Source: Fulvimonas sp. R45 (GTDB lineage Bacteria > Pseudomonadota > Gammaproteobacteria > Xanthomonadales > Rhodanobacteraceae). From it: 64,000 nt of DNA. Under the pieces are notes generated by a model. The model was given only the letters and a program-made list of their open reading frames with translations, ran no database searches and had not been told where the DNA came from. Below, piece by piece: positions 27,632 through 36,164 of the stretch; position 1 is the stretch's first letter; the number at the start of each line of letters is the position of its first letter. Location of the stretch: NCBI RefSeq assembly GCF_030504985.1, contig NZ_JASERU010000009.1:62001-126000 (forward strand), read 5' to 3'. The position numbers were made by a program, and so were the translations under genes.

Positions 27632-27755
27632 GGGGGCGGCGTCCGCGGGAGATGCGCGGAGGTTAAAGCCATCGAGGGTCCGGCGGAACTCGCGGAAAAC
27701 CGTTCGCCTGGACTTGCGGCGGCATGGATGGCCGCGCTTTGCGGAGCCGGGAAGC

Positions 27756-27820
27756 CGAAGGGCGCCGGATGCCGGGCGGCCCTTCGACTTCGCCGCTGCG
27801 CGGCTACGCTCAGGGTGAAC
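27756..27820. repeat. CGAAGGGC hairpin repeat
   Basis: CGAAGGGC (27756-27763) pairs with GCCCTTCG (27779-27786), followed by GCTGCGCGGCTACGCTCAGG. It is a diverged relative of the repeat near 15100-15170. It occupies the 229-base gap between the GDPD gene and the GH20 gene; I see no gene there. Confidence 0.6.
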
Positions 27821-27860
27821 AGTAAAGTGAGTGGCGTCGGGAAGGAAAAGGAGATGCGCC

Positions 27861-30170
27861 TCAGCGGCCGGCTTCCAGCGACACCCGGCCCAGCGCGTAC
27901 AGCGGGCCGTCGATGGGCGCGGTGTAGACCAGGCACAGCGTATGCTCGCCGGCCTGCGCGGGCAGCTTTGCATCGAGCTTGAACTGGCGCTGGCTGTGTG
28001 CGGGATCGGGCAGCGGCATCGAGGCGAGCACGGTGCCGTCGCAGCGGTCGGCGTGCACCACCAGCTCGCCGAACGGCGTGGCGTGCGGGCGCGAGACCAC
28101 CAGCTTCTGCTCGTGCGCCAGCGCGTAGTTGCGCACCAGGCGCACCGCGTCCACGTGGATCGCCTGCACGCCGTCCATCAGCGTGGGCGGGAACAGCTGG
28201 CAGCTGTCGAACACGTTCACGGCATACACCGGCTGGGTGCTCGTCGCGTCCGGCATCGGCTGCACGCGCAGGCGGAAGTCGCTGCCGGGGCAATTGGCCA
28301 GCGCGGTGCCAGGCAGGCTCAGCAGCGAAGCGCGGTCCAGCGTGCGCTGGCGCGATGCGGCCAGCGCGCTGCCATCGGCGGCGAAGCTGGCGGCGCGCAC
28401 GGTGGCCGGCAGCGCCAGGTTCAGCGGCGCGTCGTAGCGCGGCGAGGCCGGCGTGGGCGCGCTGCCGTCCAGGGTGTAGTGGATGGCGCCGAAGCCGGCC
28501 TGGTCGGAGAGCGTGACCGTGGCCTTGCCGGTGGCCAGCGCCACGTTGCGGTCGGTGGCGATGTCCACCGCGAAGGCGCTATCGGCATAGTTGACGTGCT
28601 GGGCGCGGTAGCGCGCGAGCTGCGCCGGCAGGCGGGCGAGGAAGCCGGGCCAATCGTGGCGGGCGGCCGGCGACCAGGCCAGTTCGGCCAGCGCGTCCAA
28701 CCGCGGGAAGACCATGTGTTCCACGTGCGCCATGCTGGGGATGTGCTCGGTCCACACGTTGGCCTGCACGCCCAGCACGTGCTTCGCCTGGGTCGCGTTC
28801 AGCACGTCCGGCACGACCTGCAGGTCGTACACGTCCTGCAGCGATTCCACGCCGAGGCGGCCGGCGTACTCGTCGGCGAGGTCGCCCTGCACGTGGTCGA
28901 AGTACAACCCCGGCGAGGGCGACATCACCACGTCGTGGCCGAGCAGGGCGGCCTTGATCCCGCCGTCGATGCCGCGCCAGGACATCACCGTGGCGTCGGC
29001 CGGCAGGTTGTCGCCTTCGAGGATCTCGTCCCAGCCGATCAGCTTGCGGCCGTGCTTTTCCAGGTAGCGTCCGATGCGGCCGATGAACCAGCCCTGCAGC
29101 GCGTCCTCGCTGGTGATGCCGAGCGCGCGCATCTTCGCCTGCACCGTGGGCGAGGCCTGCCACTGGTCCTTGATCGCCTCGTCGCCGCCGACGTGGATGT
29201 ATTTCGACGGGAACAGCGCCATCACCTCGTCGAGCACGTTGTCGATGAAGGTGAAGGTGTCGTCGTCCACGTTGTACAGCCAGGGGTTGATACCGGAGTC
29301 GACCGACACCTGCGGCCGCCTGCCGGTGACGCCGATGCGCGGGTACGAGGCCACCGCGGCCTGCGCGTGGCCCGGCATGTCCAGCTCCGGCACGATGGTG
29401 ACGTGGCGCGCGGCGGCGTAGGCCACCACCTGGCGGATCTGCGCCTGGGTGTAGAAGCCGCCGTAGCGCTTCGGCTCGCCGTCGTGGCCGGCGTCCGGCG
29501 GCGTGCGCCAGGCGCCGATCTTCGTCAGCTCGGGATAGCGCTTGATCTGGATGCGCCAGCCCTGGTCGTCGGTGAGGTGCCAGTGCAGCACGTCGAGCTT
29601 GTGCTGGGCCATCTGGTCGATCAGCTTCTCGACGTCGGCCACGCTCTGGAAGTGGCGGGCCGAGTCGAGCATCAGCCCGCGCCAGGCGAAGCGCGGCCAG
29701 TCGCGGATGGTGAGCGCGGGCACGTCCACCGCGCCCTGCTTCGCGTCGGGCGTGAGCAGCTGGTACAGCGTGACCGCGCCGTGGAACAGCCCGGCGTCGT
29801 CGCGCGCCTCGATGCGGATGCCCTGCGGCGTGACGCTGAGCGCGTAGCCTTCCGCCGCGGCCACCGGCGCCTGCGGGTCGCGTTGCAGCACGATGGCGGA
29901 CGCCGCCTTGCCGCCGTCGTCGATGCGCAGGCGCAGGCCGCGCGTGCGCGCCAGCAGGGCGGCGAGGTATTCGGCGGTGCCGCGCGTCGCTGCGGAGGCG
30001 TCGGCCGGCACGATGCGCGTATCCGCATCGACCTGGAAGCGGCCCTGCGCCATCGACAGCTGCGCGGGCAGCGGGATCAACGCCGACGGCGCCACGGCAG
30101 CGGCATGCAGCGGAAGCAGCAGCCCGAGCCACAGGCAGGCACAGGCGACGAGCGGCGGGCGACGTGTCAT
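27861..30170 (-). CDS. nahA: GH20 beta-N-acetylhexosaminidase
   Basis: Exported hexosaminidase that releases GlcNAc from chito-oligosaccharides or N-glycans for the adjacent Nag pathway. The start MTRRPPLV has GGAGACC upstream and opens a signal peptide ending near AAA/VAPSA. About 769 residues. An N-terminal GH20b domain (about 30-155) precedes the barrel (WRGLMLDSARHF onward) with the catalytic pair Asp 330-Glu 331 in HVGGDEA, then WDEILEG and WRGIDGG. After the barrel comes a chitobiase-C-like strand region (FGAIHYTLDGSAPTP) and an extra C-terminal beta domain of about 170 residues (CPGSDFRLRVQPMPD onward) that short GH20 enzymes lack. It is downstream of the TonB receptor but separated from it by a terminator, so it is partly independent. 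Confidence 0.92.
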   Translation of the reverse strand: MTRRPPLVACACLWLGLLLPLHAAAVAPSALIPLPAQLSMAQGRFQVDADTRIVPADASAATRGTAEYLAALLARTRGLRLRIDDGGKAASAIVLQRDPQAPVAAAEGYALSVTPQGIRIEARDDAGLFHGAVTLYQLLTPDAKQGAVDVPALTIRDWPRFAWRGLMLDSARHFQSVADVEKLIDQMAQHKLDVLHWHLTDDQGWRIQIKRYPELTKIGAWRTPPDAGHDGEPKRYGGFYTQAQIRQVVAYAAARHVTIVPELDMPGHAQAAVASYPRIGVTGRRPQVSVDSGINPWLYNVDDDTFTFIDNVLDEVMALFPSKYIHVGGDEAIKDQWQASPTVQAKMRALGITSEDALQGWFIGRIGRYLEKHGRKLIGWDEILEGDNLPADATVMSWRGIDGGIKAALLGHDVVMSPSPGLYFDHVQGDLADEYAGRLGVESLQDVYDLQVVPDVLNATQAKHVLGVQANVWTEHIPSMAHVEHMVFPRLDALAELAWSPAARHDWPGFLARLPAQLARYRAQHVNYADSAFAVDIATDRNVALATGKATVTLSDQAGFGAIHYTLDGSAPTPASPRYDAPLNLALPATVRAASFAADGSALAASRQRTLDRASLLSLPGTALANCPGSDFRLRVQPMPDATSTQPVYAVNVFDSCQLFPPTLMDGVQAIHVDAVRLVRNYALAHEQKLVVSRPHATPFGELVVHADRCDGTVLASMPLPDPAHSQRQFKLDAKLPAQAGEHTLCLVYTAPIDGPLYALGRVSLEAGR

Positions 30171-30221
30171 CAGGGTCTCCGGCAGGCATCCCAGCATGCC
30201 ATGCATGGCCGGGACACGCAT

Positions 30222-30256
30222 AAAAAAACGGACCTGGAAACCAACGCAGGCCCGTT
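30222..30256 (-). terminator. Intrinsic terminator after the TonB receptor gene
   Basis: Minus strand: AACGGGCCTG pairs with CAGGTCCGTT (one mismatch), followed by a run of seven T. It begins about 48 bases beyond the receptor stop and ends about 50 bases before the GH20 start. Confidence 0.8.
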
Positions 30257-30303
30257 CGGGGAGAGTGCGGGCCCTCCGTGGCCCGCGGCAATGCTGCGGT
30301 GGA

Positions 30304-33222
30304 TCAGAACTTGAAGTTCGCCGTGAGGTAGTACTGGCGACCGTTCGTGTAGAACGCCTCCGGCACCTTGCCGAAGCCCAGGCCCGCCTGCGCGCCGTTG
30401 ACGTAGTAGCGCAGCTTCGGGTTGTTGAGGTTCATCGCGTCGAACGAGAAGCTCACGTGGTCGTTGAGCCTGTAGCCCGCGGAGAACGACAGGTAGCCGG
30501 TACCCGCCTGGTAGTACGGCAGCAGCGGCATGGTGTTGCCCAGGCCGCCCGCCGTCACCGGCATCATGCCGTCGTAGAACGAGGAGCGGTACGTGTAGTT
30601 GATGCGGGCGTTCCAGTGGCTGTCCTCGTAGAAGCCGGACAGGTTGACCGTATCCCGCGAGGTGCCGAACAGCGGCCGGTTGCCGGCCGACACGCCGCTC
30701 GCGGCCGTGCCGTCGGCGTTGTAGAGATAGGTGCCGCCCGACGAATGGCCGTTGCTGTAGGTGTAGTTGACCTGCGTGCCGAAGTGCTCGCCGATCGGCT
30801 GCACCCAGTTCAGCTCCACGCCCTTCAGGTTGCCGTTGACGTTGACCGGGATGCTGACCAGGTAGTTGCTGTAGATCGGCGTGTGCGACGGGTTGCCCAC
30901 GCCGTAGGTCAGGTAGTTGTTGAGGTAGGTACCGGACGTGGTGCCGTAGTCGTAGTAGTTGTTCAGGTCCATCTGGTAGACGCTGAGCGACAGCAGGCCG
31001 CGCTTGGCGAAATACCACTCCAGCGACGCGTCGAAGTTGGTGGAGAGGATCGGCTTCAGGCGCGGGTTCGGACCGCTGCCGGAACCCTCGACGCCCGGGG
31101 CCTGCGGATCGTTCAGGCCCAGGAAGCCCGCCAGCTGGCCGTAGTCCTGCCGCGTGAGCGTCTGCGAGGCGGCGAAGCGCGCCAGCAGGCTGCCGTCGTC
31201 GTTGAGGTTGAACTTCACGTTGAGGCTGGGCAGCAGCTTGCCGTAGTGGTGCTTGTAGTAGTTCCAGTACCAGCCGGCCGGGTAGAACGCCGAGGCCGGG
31301 GAACCCGCGCGGTGGTCGGTTTCCTGGATGCCCGGGCTGGTGTAGCCGATGTCCTCGTTGGTGCCGACGTAGCGCAGGCCGACGTTGCCGCTCCAGCGAT
31401 CACCCACGAAGTTGGCCTGCAGGTAGACGGCGCTGTTCTTCTCCGTCATCGCATAGATGTCGTTCGGATAGAAGCGCGAGGTGCCGGGATCGTCGGTCAC
31501 CGCCCGGTTCGCGTACTTCGCGTTCAGCTGCGCCAGCTGCGCGGGCGTCCAGTACCAGATGCCGGACGGCATCTGACCCACGCCGAGATCGCTGGCGAAG
31601 CTGCTGGGGTAGTTGCCGCCGCTGGGCGGGTAGATGGTCGCACCCTGGGCGAACGACACGTCCGACGCCCAGTTGGGGCCTTGCGCGATCGCGGTCGGAC
31701 TGTTGTGCGTGTGCTTGGCGTAGCGGCCGCCGAACTGCAGCGAGGACAGCGCGCCGGCGTCGTCGAAATCGAACTCGCCATCGGCCTGGAACCAGTGCTC
31801 CTTGTCGACCACGTGCACGTCCTGGTCGCCGAAGATCCAGTCCAGGCCGGTGGTGGCCGGGTTGTAGGTATTGTTGACGCCGCCCAGCGTCCAGTCGAAC
31901 GGCTTGCCGAGGCCGTTCATCGCGTAGCTGGCGCCCTGGTCGTAGCCGGTGTCCATCTCCATGATGTCCTGGGTCGGCGTGTTGCCGGTGCCGCGGGTGG
32001 TGCCACCCTGGAACTTGAAGTTGAGGTTGCTGTTGACCTGCCAGTCGGCATCCAGGGTGATGTACGAGCTGGATTCGCTCTCGCCGGGACGCGAGATCAT
32101 GTCGTAGATGCCCTGCGACACGCCGGTCTGCCCTTCCATCACCGCGCCGGTGAGGACGTTGCCGTTGCGGGTGTAGCTGCTCAGCGTGTCGCCCGGCAAC
32201 TTGTCGCGCAGGCGCAGCATGTAGTTGCGGTTGTAGTCGGTGGCGTCCATCTTCGAATAGAAGCCATCGAGGTTGAAGGTCAGGTTATCGAGCGCCTTCC
32301 ATTCGATGTCGATCGAAGCGCCCTTGCGCTTGCGCGTCTGGGTGAACAGCGCGGCGCCCGGCAGGTTGGGATAGAACACGCCGGTGCTCTTGCTGCCGTT
32401 CTGGCCGGTCAGGCCCAGCTGGGTGGCCACCGCCGAACCGGTCGGGATGTACGAGTAGCCGAGCATTTCCTGGCCGTTGCGCTGCAGGCTGCGCTCCTCG
32501 TAGAAGGCCTGCGCCATCACGCCGAAGGTGTTGTCGCTGTTCTTCCAGTTGACCAGCCCGCTGAACTGCGGCTTGGTCTTGCCCGGCAGGTCGGAATACA
32601 CGCCGCCCACGCTGCCCTCGGCGGAGAACGGCTTGTCGAACTCCAGCGGCTTGCGCGTGATGATGTCGATCGAGCCGGCGGCGCCGCCCTCGAGCAGCCG
32701 AGCCTCGGAACTCTTGTGCACCACCACCTGGCTCACGATCTCCGACGGGAACATCGCGTAGCTGACGCTGCGGGTGCCGCCGCCGCCGGTGATGAACCAG
32801 TCGCCGGAGGCGACCGCATGCCCGTTGAGCGTGGTCAGGGTGAGCGACGGCGCGCTGCCGCGGATGCTGGCGCGGTCGGCTTCGTCGAAGCCACCCTCGG
32901 CGCCGGCGGCGTCGGCGATGTTCACGCCGGGCAGCTGGGCGATGGTGTCGGCCACGTTCTTGGCCGGCAGCCGACCGATGTCCTCGGCGGACACCACCTC
33001 GACGTGCGAGTCGGCGGCCTGCTTGGTGTCGAGCGACAACGCCTCGCTGTTGCGGATGCCGACGACGGTGACCGCCGCCAGCTGCTTGACCTGCTTGCCG
33101 TCCTGCTTGCTGGTCTTGGTGGTGGTGCCGGTCGCCTGGCTGCTGTCCTGCGCATTGAGCGCCCCCGACAGGCACAGGCCCGCGACGATGCTCGCGGCCA
33201 ACAGGGTCTTGCGATGTGACAT
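30304..33222 (-). CDS. TonB-dependent receptor, probable GlcNAc-oligosaccharide uptake
   Basis: Outer-membrane active-transport channel of 972 residues. A signal peptide (LAASIVAGLCLSGALNA/QD) is followed by a TonB-box-like AAVTVVGIR, a plug with VSAEDIGRLPAKNVADTIAQLPGVNI and GSIDIITRKPLEFDKP, and a beta-barrel ending in a terminal aromatic residue (YYLTANFKF). The plug type is that of the Xanthomonas and Caulobacter receptors of the NagA/'TonB-dependent receptor, plug domain' sugar group. It lies 103 bases after the glucokinase gene and just upstream of GH20 on the minus strand, opposite nagP, which makes chitin-derived oligosaccharide the natural cargo; this is inference from context. An intrinsic terminator follows. 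Confidence 0.9.
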   Translation of the reverse strand: MSHRKTLLAASIVAGLCLSGALNAQDSSQATGTTTKTSKQDGKQVKQLAAVTVVGIRNSEALSLDTKQAADSHVEVVSAEDIGRLPAKNVADTIAQLPGVNIADAAGAEGGFDEADRASIRGSAPSLTLTTLNGHAVASGDWFITGGGGTRSVSYAMFPSEIVSQVVVHKSSEARLLEGGAAGSIDIITRKPLEFDKPFSAEGSVGGVYSDLPGKTKPQFSGLVNWKNSDNTFGVMAQAFYEERSLQRNGQEMLGYSYIPTGSAVATQLGLTGQNGSKSTGVFYPNLPGAALFTQTRKRKGASIDIEWKALDNLTFNLDGFYSKMDATDYNRNYMLRLRDKLPGDTLSSYTRNGNVLTGAVMEGQTGVSQGIYDMISRPGESESSSYITLDADWQVNSNLNFKFQGGTTRGTGNTPTQDIMEMDTGYDQGASYAMNGLGKPFDWTLGGVNNTYNPATTGLDWIFGDQDVHVVDKEHWFQADGEFDFDDAGALSSLQFGGRYAKHTHNSPTAIAQGPNWASDVSFAQGATIYPPSGGNYPSSFASDLGVGQMPSGIWYWTPAQLAQLNAKYANRAVTDDPGTSRFYPNDIYAMTEKNSAVYLQANFVGDRWSGNVGLRYVGTNEDIGYTSPGIQETDHRAGSPASAFYPAGWYWNYYKHHYGKLLPSLNVKFNLNDDGSLLARFAASQTLTRQDYGQLAGFLGLNDPQAPGVEGSGSGPNPRLKPILSTNFDASLEWYFAKRGLLSLSVYQMDLNNYYDYGTTSGTYLNNYLTYGVGNPSHTPIYSNYLVSIPVNVNGNLKGVELNWVQPIGEHFGTQVNYTYSNGHSSGGTYLYNADGTAASGVSAGNRPLFGTSRDTVNLSGFYEDSHWNARINYTYRSSFYDGMMPVTAGGLGNTMPLLPYYQAGTGYLSFSAGYRLNDHVSFSFDAMNLNNPKLRYYVNGAQAGLGFGKVPEAFYTNGRQYYLTANFKF

Positions 33223-33325
33223 GGTGTCCTCCCCTCAGAGGCTGATCGGCAGCGGCGGGCGACCTGCCCCCTGTTGCCGTGTGGCGATCTGGGCTCGCGC
33301 CCGGTTCAGTGCTGGTTCCTCGACT

Positions 33326-34390
33326 TCACGTCCGCTCGGCGCGCCCGTCCCGGGCATCTGTCCCTTCCATGGCCTGGCCGTCCAGATACAGGCCCGCGGC
33401 GCCGATGACCCCGAGCTGGCCGTGCTCCATCAGTCGTACTGGTATCTGTTGCAGGTAGGGGCGCATCACGCCCTTGTTGAAGAAGCGCTCGGCGAACCGG
33501 CTGGCGAGCAGCAGCTCGCGGATCTGCGGCAGGATGCCGCCGGCGAGGAACACCCCGCCGCGCGCGCCGTACAGCAGCACCAGGTCGCCCACGAAGCTGC
33601 CGAGCAGGCCGCAGAACACGTCCAGCGTCTCCGCCGCCGCCGCGTCGCTGCGCGCCAGCGCGGCGCCGGTGACGTCGGCCGGGCGCATCAGCTCGGGACG
33701 CTCGCCGCGCAGCGCGCACAGCGCGCGGTACAGGTTGACCAGGCCCGGGCCGGACAGCGCGTGCTCGAACGACACGTGGGCGCGCTCGCGGGCCAGCAGG
33801 CGCAGCACCTCGATCTCGCGCTCGTTGCCCGGCGCCAGGGCGATCTGCCCGGCCTCGGTGGCCAGCACGGTGGCGTGCGGATGGCCCGGCAGCAGCACCG
33901 CCGAGCCCAGGCCCGTGCCCGGCCCCATCACCAGCACCGGCCCTTCGGCGCGCGGCGCGGCGGTCTCGATCACCGCGGTGGTATCGGCCTGGCCGAGGAA
34001 CTGGGTGGCGTAGGCCACCGCCTCGAAGTCGTTGATCACCGCGAGGCTGGCGATGCCCAGCCGGTCGCGGATGTCGCGGATGGACACCGGCCACGGCAGG
34101 TTGTCGTTGACGATGGCGTCGCCCAGCACGTAGCCGGCGCTGGCCACCGCGCAGTGTTCCACCGGACCGGCGCCGACCTGGCCGACGAAGTCCTGCAGCA
34201 CTGCGGTCAGGCTGGGCCATTCGGCGCAGGCGTAGCGGCGGTATTCCAGCACGGTGACCGGCCGCGTGCCGTCCGGGCGCGGACTGACCAGGCCGACGCG
34301 CGCATGCGTGCCGCCCACGTCGGCCGCCAGGAAAGCCGGCTGCGCCGCCGCCACCGCCCGTGCACCGCTGTGATTGACAGCCTGGGCCAC
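33326..34390 (-). CDS. glk: Glucokinase-family sugar kinase of the GlcNAc cluster
   Basis: ATP-dependent hexokinase of the glucokinase (Glk, Pfam PF02685) family, expected to phosphorylate imported GlcNAc or glucose. The true start is GTG at 34390, with GGAGGG 4 bases before it; the open frame extends much further up, but over the operator region. About 354 residues. Motifs: AFLAADVGGTHARVGLV (phosphate-binding), VINDFEAVAYATQ with the catalytic Asp, GPGTGLGSA, ATEAGQIAL, and FLAGGILPQI. It is the first gene of the minus-strand arm (kinase, TonB receptor) of the Nag island. NagP delivers unphosphorylated GlcNAc, so a kinase is needed before NagA; this is the only candidate here. Confidence 0.87.
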   Translation of the reverse strand: MAQAVNHSGARAVAAAQPAFLAADVGGTHARVGLVSPRPDGTRPVTVLEYRRYACAEWPSLTAVLQDFVGQVGAGPVEHCAVASAGYVLGDAIVNDNLPWPVSIRDIRDRLGIASLAVINDFEAVAYATQFLGQADTTAVIETAAPRAEGPVLVMGPGTGLGSAVLLPGHPHATVLATEAGQIALAPGNEREIEVLRLLARERAHVSFEHALSGPGLVNLYRALCALRGERPELMRPADVTGAALARSDAAAAETLDVFCGLLGSFVGDLVLLYGARGGVFLAGGILPQIRELLLASRFAERFFNKGVMRPYLQQIPVRLMEHGQLGVIGAAGLYLDGQAMEGTDARDGRAERT

Positions 34391-34456
34391 GCGTCCCTCC
34401 TCGATCGATTCCCCGCTGCGCCGCGCTTGTCCCGGCGAGCCCCGTTTGACTGGCGG

Positions 34457-34485
34457 AGTCTGGTCATCCATGACAACGGTGTCAA
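34457..34485 (-). promoter_or_regulatory. glk promoter with operator TGACACCGTTGTCA
   Basis: Minus strand: -35 TTGACA (34485-34480), 17-base spacer, weak -10 CAGACT (34462-34457). The operator TGACAACGGTGTCA (34471-34484, one mismatch in the dyad) starts within the -35 box. It lies about 80 bases upstream of the GTG start of the kinase. Confidence 0.65.
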
Positions 34486-34699
34486 CACCTTTTTCGCAAC
34501 GATTCGTCATATCGCTGGTGCGCTGCGCAAGGCGTGGCGCCCGAAGGGACTTCCGCGCCCCGAAAAAGCGATCAAGGCATTGATCCTCATGGATTATGGG
34601 AAGCGGCCCTCCCATCCGGACGGCGTTGCGCCGCACCAAGGGGCGAGGCGCCAGCCTCCCGGACGTGCGCTTGCAGCATGACCAAAGTCATGGCATCAA

Positions 34700-34729
34700 T
34701 TGACAACGTTGCGCCTCGGGCTCGATAAA
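34700..34729 (+). promoter_or_regulatory. nagP promoter with operator-like TGACAACGTTGCGC
   Basis: Plus strand: -35 TTGACA (34700-34705), 18-base spacer, -10 GATAAA (34724-34729). The sequence from the -35 box, TGACAACGTTG, copies the arrangement at the divergent glk promoter (TGACACCGTTG), so the two arms are probably repressed by the same LacI protein. Confidence 0.68.
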
Positions 34730-34795
34730 GGCCATCGGAGCGGCGCCGCCCACGGGGCTGGGCGCGCGCCGGTGTTCATCACGGGGAAAAAATCC

Positions 34796-36082
34796 ATGTC
34801 GTCCATCTCGCTCGCCCACGACACGCCGCGCACGTCCAGCCTGCTGCCGATGATCATCATCGGCGTGCTGTTCTTCATCTTCGGCTTCGTCACCTGGCTC
34901 AACGGGCCGCTGACCATCTTCGTCAAGCTGGCCTTCCACCTCGACGACGTCAGCGCGTTCCTGATCCCGGTGGCGTTCTACGTGTCGTATTTCGTGCTGG
35001 CGCTGCCGGCAGCGGCGGTGCTCAAGCGCACCGGCATGAAGAAGGGCATGGCGCTGGGCCTGTTCGTGATGGCCATCGGCGCGGTGCTGTTCGGCCAGTT
35101 CATCGCCATGCGCCAGTACCACGGCGCGCTGGTGGGGCTGTTCGTGATCGGTGCCGGCCTGTCGCTGCTGCAGACCGCGTCCAATCCCTACGTCAGCATC
35201 CTCGGCCCGATCGACAGCGCGGCGCAGCGCATCGCCTTCATGGGCATCTGCAACAAGTTCGCCGGCTTCCTTGCGCCGTTCGTGTTCGGCGCCCTGGTGC
35301 TGCACGGCATCGACGCGCTCGACCAGCAGGTGAAGGCCGCACCCACCGCCGCCGCCGCGCAGGAATTGCTGAACAGCTTCGCCGCGCGGGTGTATTGGCC
35401 GTACATGGTGATGGCGGCGCTGCTGGTGCTGCTGGCGATCTGGGTGCTGCGCTCGTCGCTGCCGGAGATCAAGCCGGCCGGCGCCAACAGCGAGGAGGAG
35501 ATCGGCCACCGCGGCGGCGGCATCTTCAGCTTCCCGCACCTGTGGCTGGGCGTGCTGTGCCTGTTCCTGTACGTGGGCGCCGAGGTCATGGCCGGCGACG
35601 CGATCGGCATCTACGGCCAGAGCCTGGGACTGCCGCTGGAGGCCACCAAGAACTTCACCTCCTTCACCATGTTCGCGATGCTGGCCGGCTACCTGGCCGG
35701 GCTGGCGCTGATCCCGCGCTTCATCTCGCAGCAGCGCTACCTGGCGGTATCGGCCGTGCTGGGGGTGGTGTTCGCGGTCTGCGCCTATGCCACGTCGGGC
35801 TACGTCTCGGTGAGCTTCGTGGCGGCGCTGGGTTTCGCCAACGCCATGATGTGGCCGGCGATCTTCCCGCTGGCGATCAAGGGGCTGGGCCGGCATACCG
35901 AGGCCGGCTCGGCGCTGCTGATCATGGGCATCGTGGGCGGCGCGCTGATCCCGCAGGCGTTCGTGCACCTGAAGGAACACATCGACTTCCAGCTCGCCTT
36001 CCTGCTGGTGATGGTGCCGTGCTACCTGTACATCCTGTACTACGGCATGCACGGCCATGCCGTGGGCGAGCACGCCTCCTGA
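34796..36082 (+). CDS. nagP: N-acetylglucosamine MFS transporter
   Basis: Inner-membrane carrier of the FucP-like (FGHS) branch of the major facilitator family, expected to bring GlcNAc into the cell with protons. The start MSSISLAHD has GGGGA upstream. About 428 residues and twelve predicted helices. Characteristic runs are IIIGVLFFIFGFVTWLNGPL in TM1, FVLALPAAAVLKRTGMKKGMALGL, LLQTASNPYVSILGP in TM4 and YVGAEVMAGDAIGIYG in TM7. It leads the plus-strand arm nagP-LacI-nagB-nagA. The same family includes fucose and glucose/galactose carriers; nagA and nagB-II support GlcNAc. Confidence 0.9.
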   Translation: MSSISLAHDTPRTSSLLPMIIIGVLFFIFGFVTWLNGPLTIFVKLAFHLDDVSAFLIPVAFYVSYFVLALPAAAVLKRTGMKKGMALGLFVMAIGAVLFGQFIAMRQYHGALVGLFVIGAGLSLLQTASNPYVSILGPIDSAAQRIAFMGICNKFAGFLAPFVFGALVLHGIDALDQQVKAAPTAAAAQELLNSFAARVYWPYMVMAALLVLLAIWVLRSSLPEIKPAGANSEEEIGHRGGGIFSFPHLWLGVLCLFLYVGAEVMAGDAIGIYGQSLGLPLEATKNFTSFTMFAMLAGYLAGLALIPRFISQQRYLAVSAVLGVVFAVCAYATSGYVSVSFVAALGFANAMMWPAIFPLAIKGLGRHTEAGSALLIMGIVGGALIPQAFVHLKEHIDFQLAFLLVMVPCYLYILYYGMHGHAVGEHAS

Positions 36083-36164
36083 CGCGCCATGCATCGCCCC
36101 GTGCCCGCCATCGCCCGCGACGGCTGGGCTACCATGTCCCCCACGCTCCCAGGAGTTCCCTCCG

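Larger units (their letters stand above)
34391..34795. promoter_or_regulatory. Divergent glk/nagP control region (no gene seen)
   Basis: A 405-base region without a supportable gene. It carries two similar operator-promoter units facing outward, listed separately at 34457-34485 and 34700-34729. The middle part holds an inverted repeat GATCAAggcaTTGATC at 34570-34585 of unknown role. Confidence 0.7.

Noticed and set aside
29893-33219. 1108-codon plus-strand frame opposite the GH20 gene and the GlcNAc TonB receptor
   Set aside because: Same antisense artefact. It crosses a terminator and two gene ends and has no family motif.
34391-34639. N-terminal extension of the glucokinase up to ATG 34639
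   Set aside because: It would cover both the operator and a TTGACA box. The GTG at 34390 has a strong GGAGGG site and gives the normal family length.
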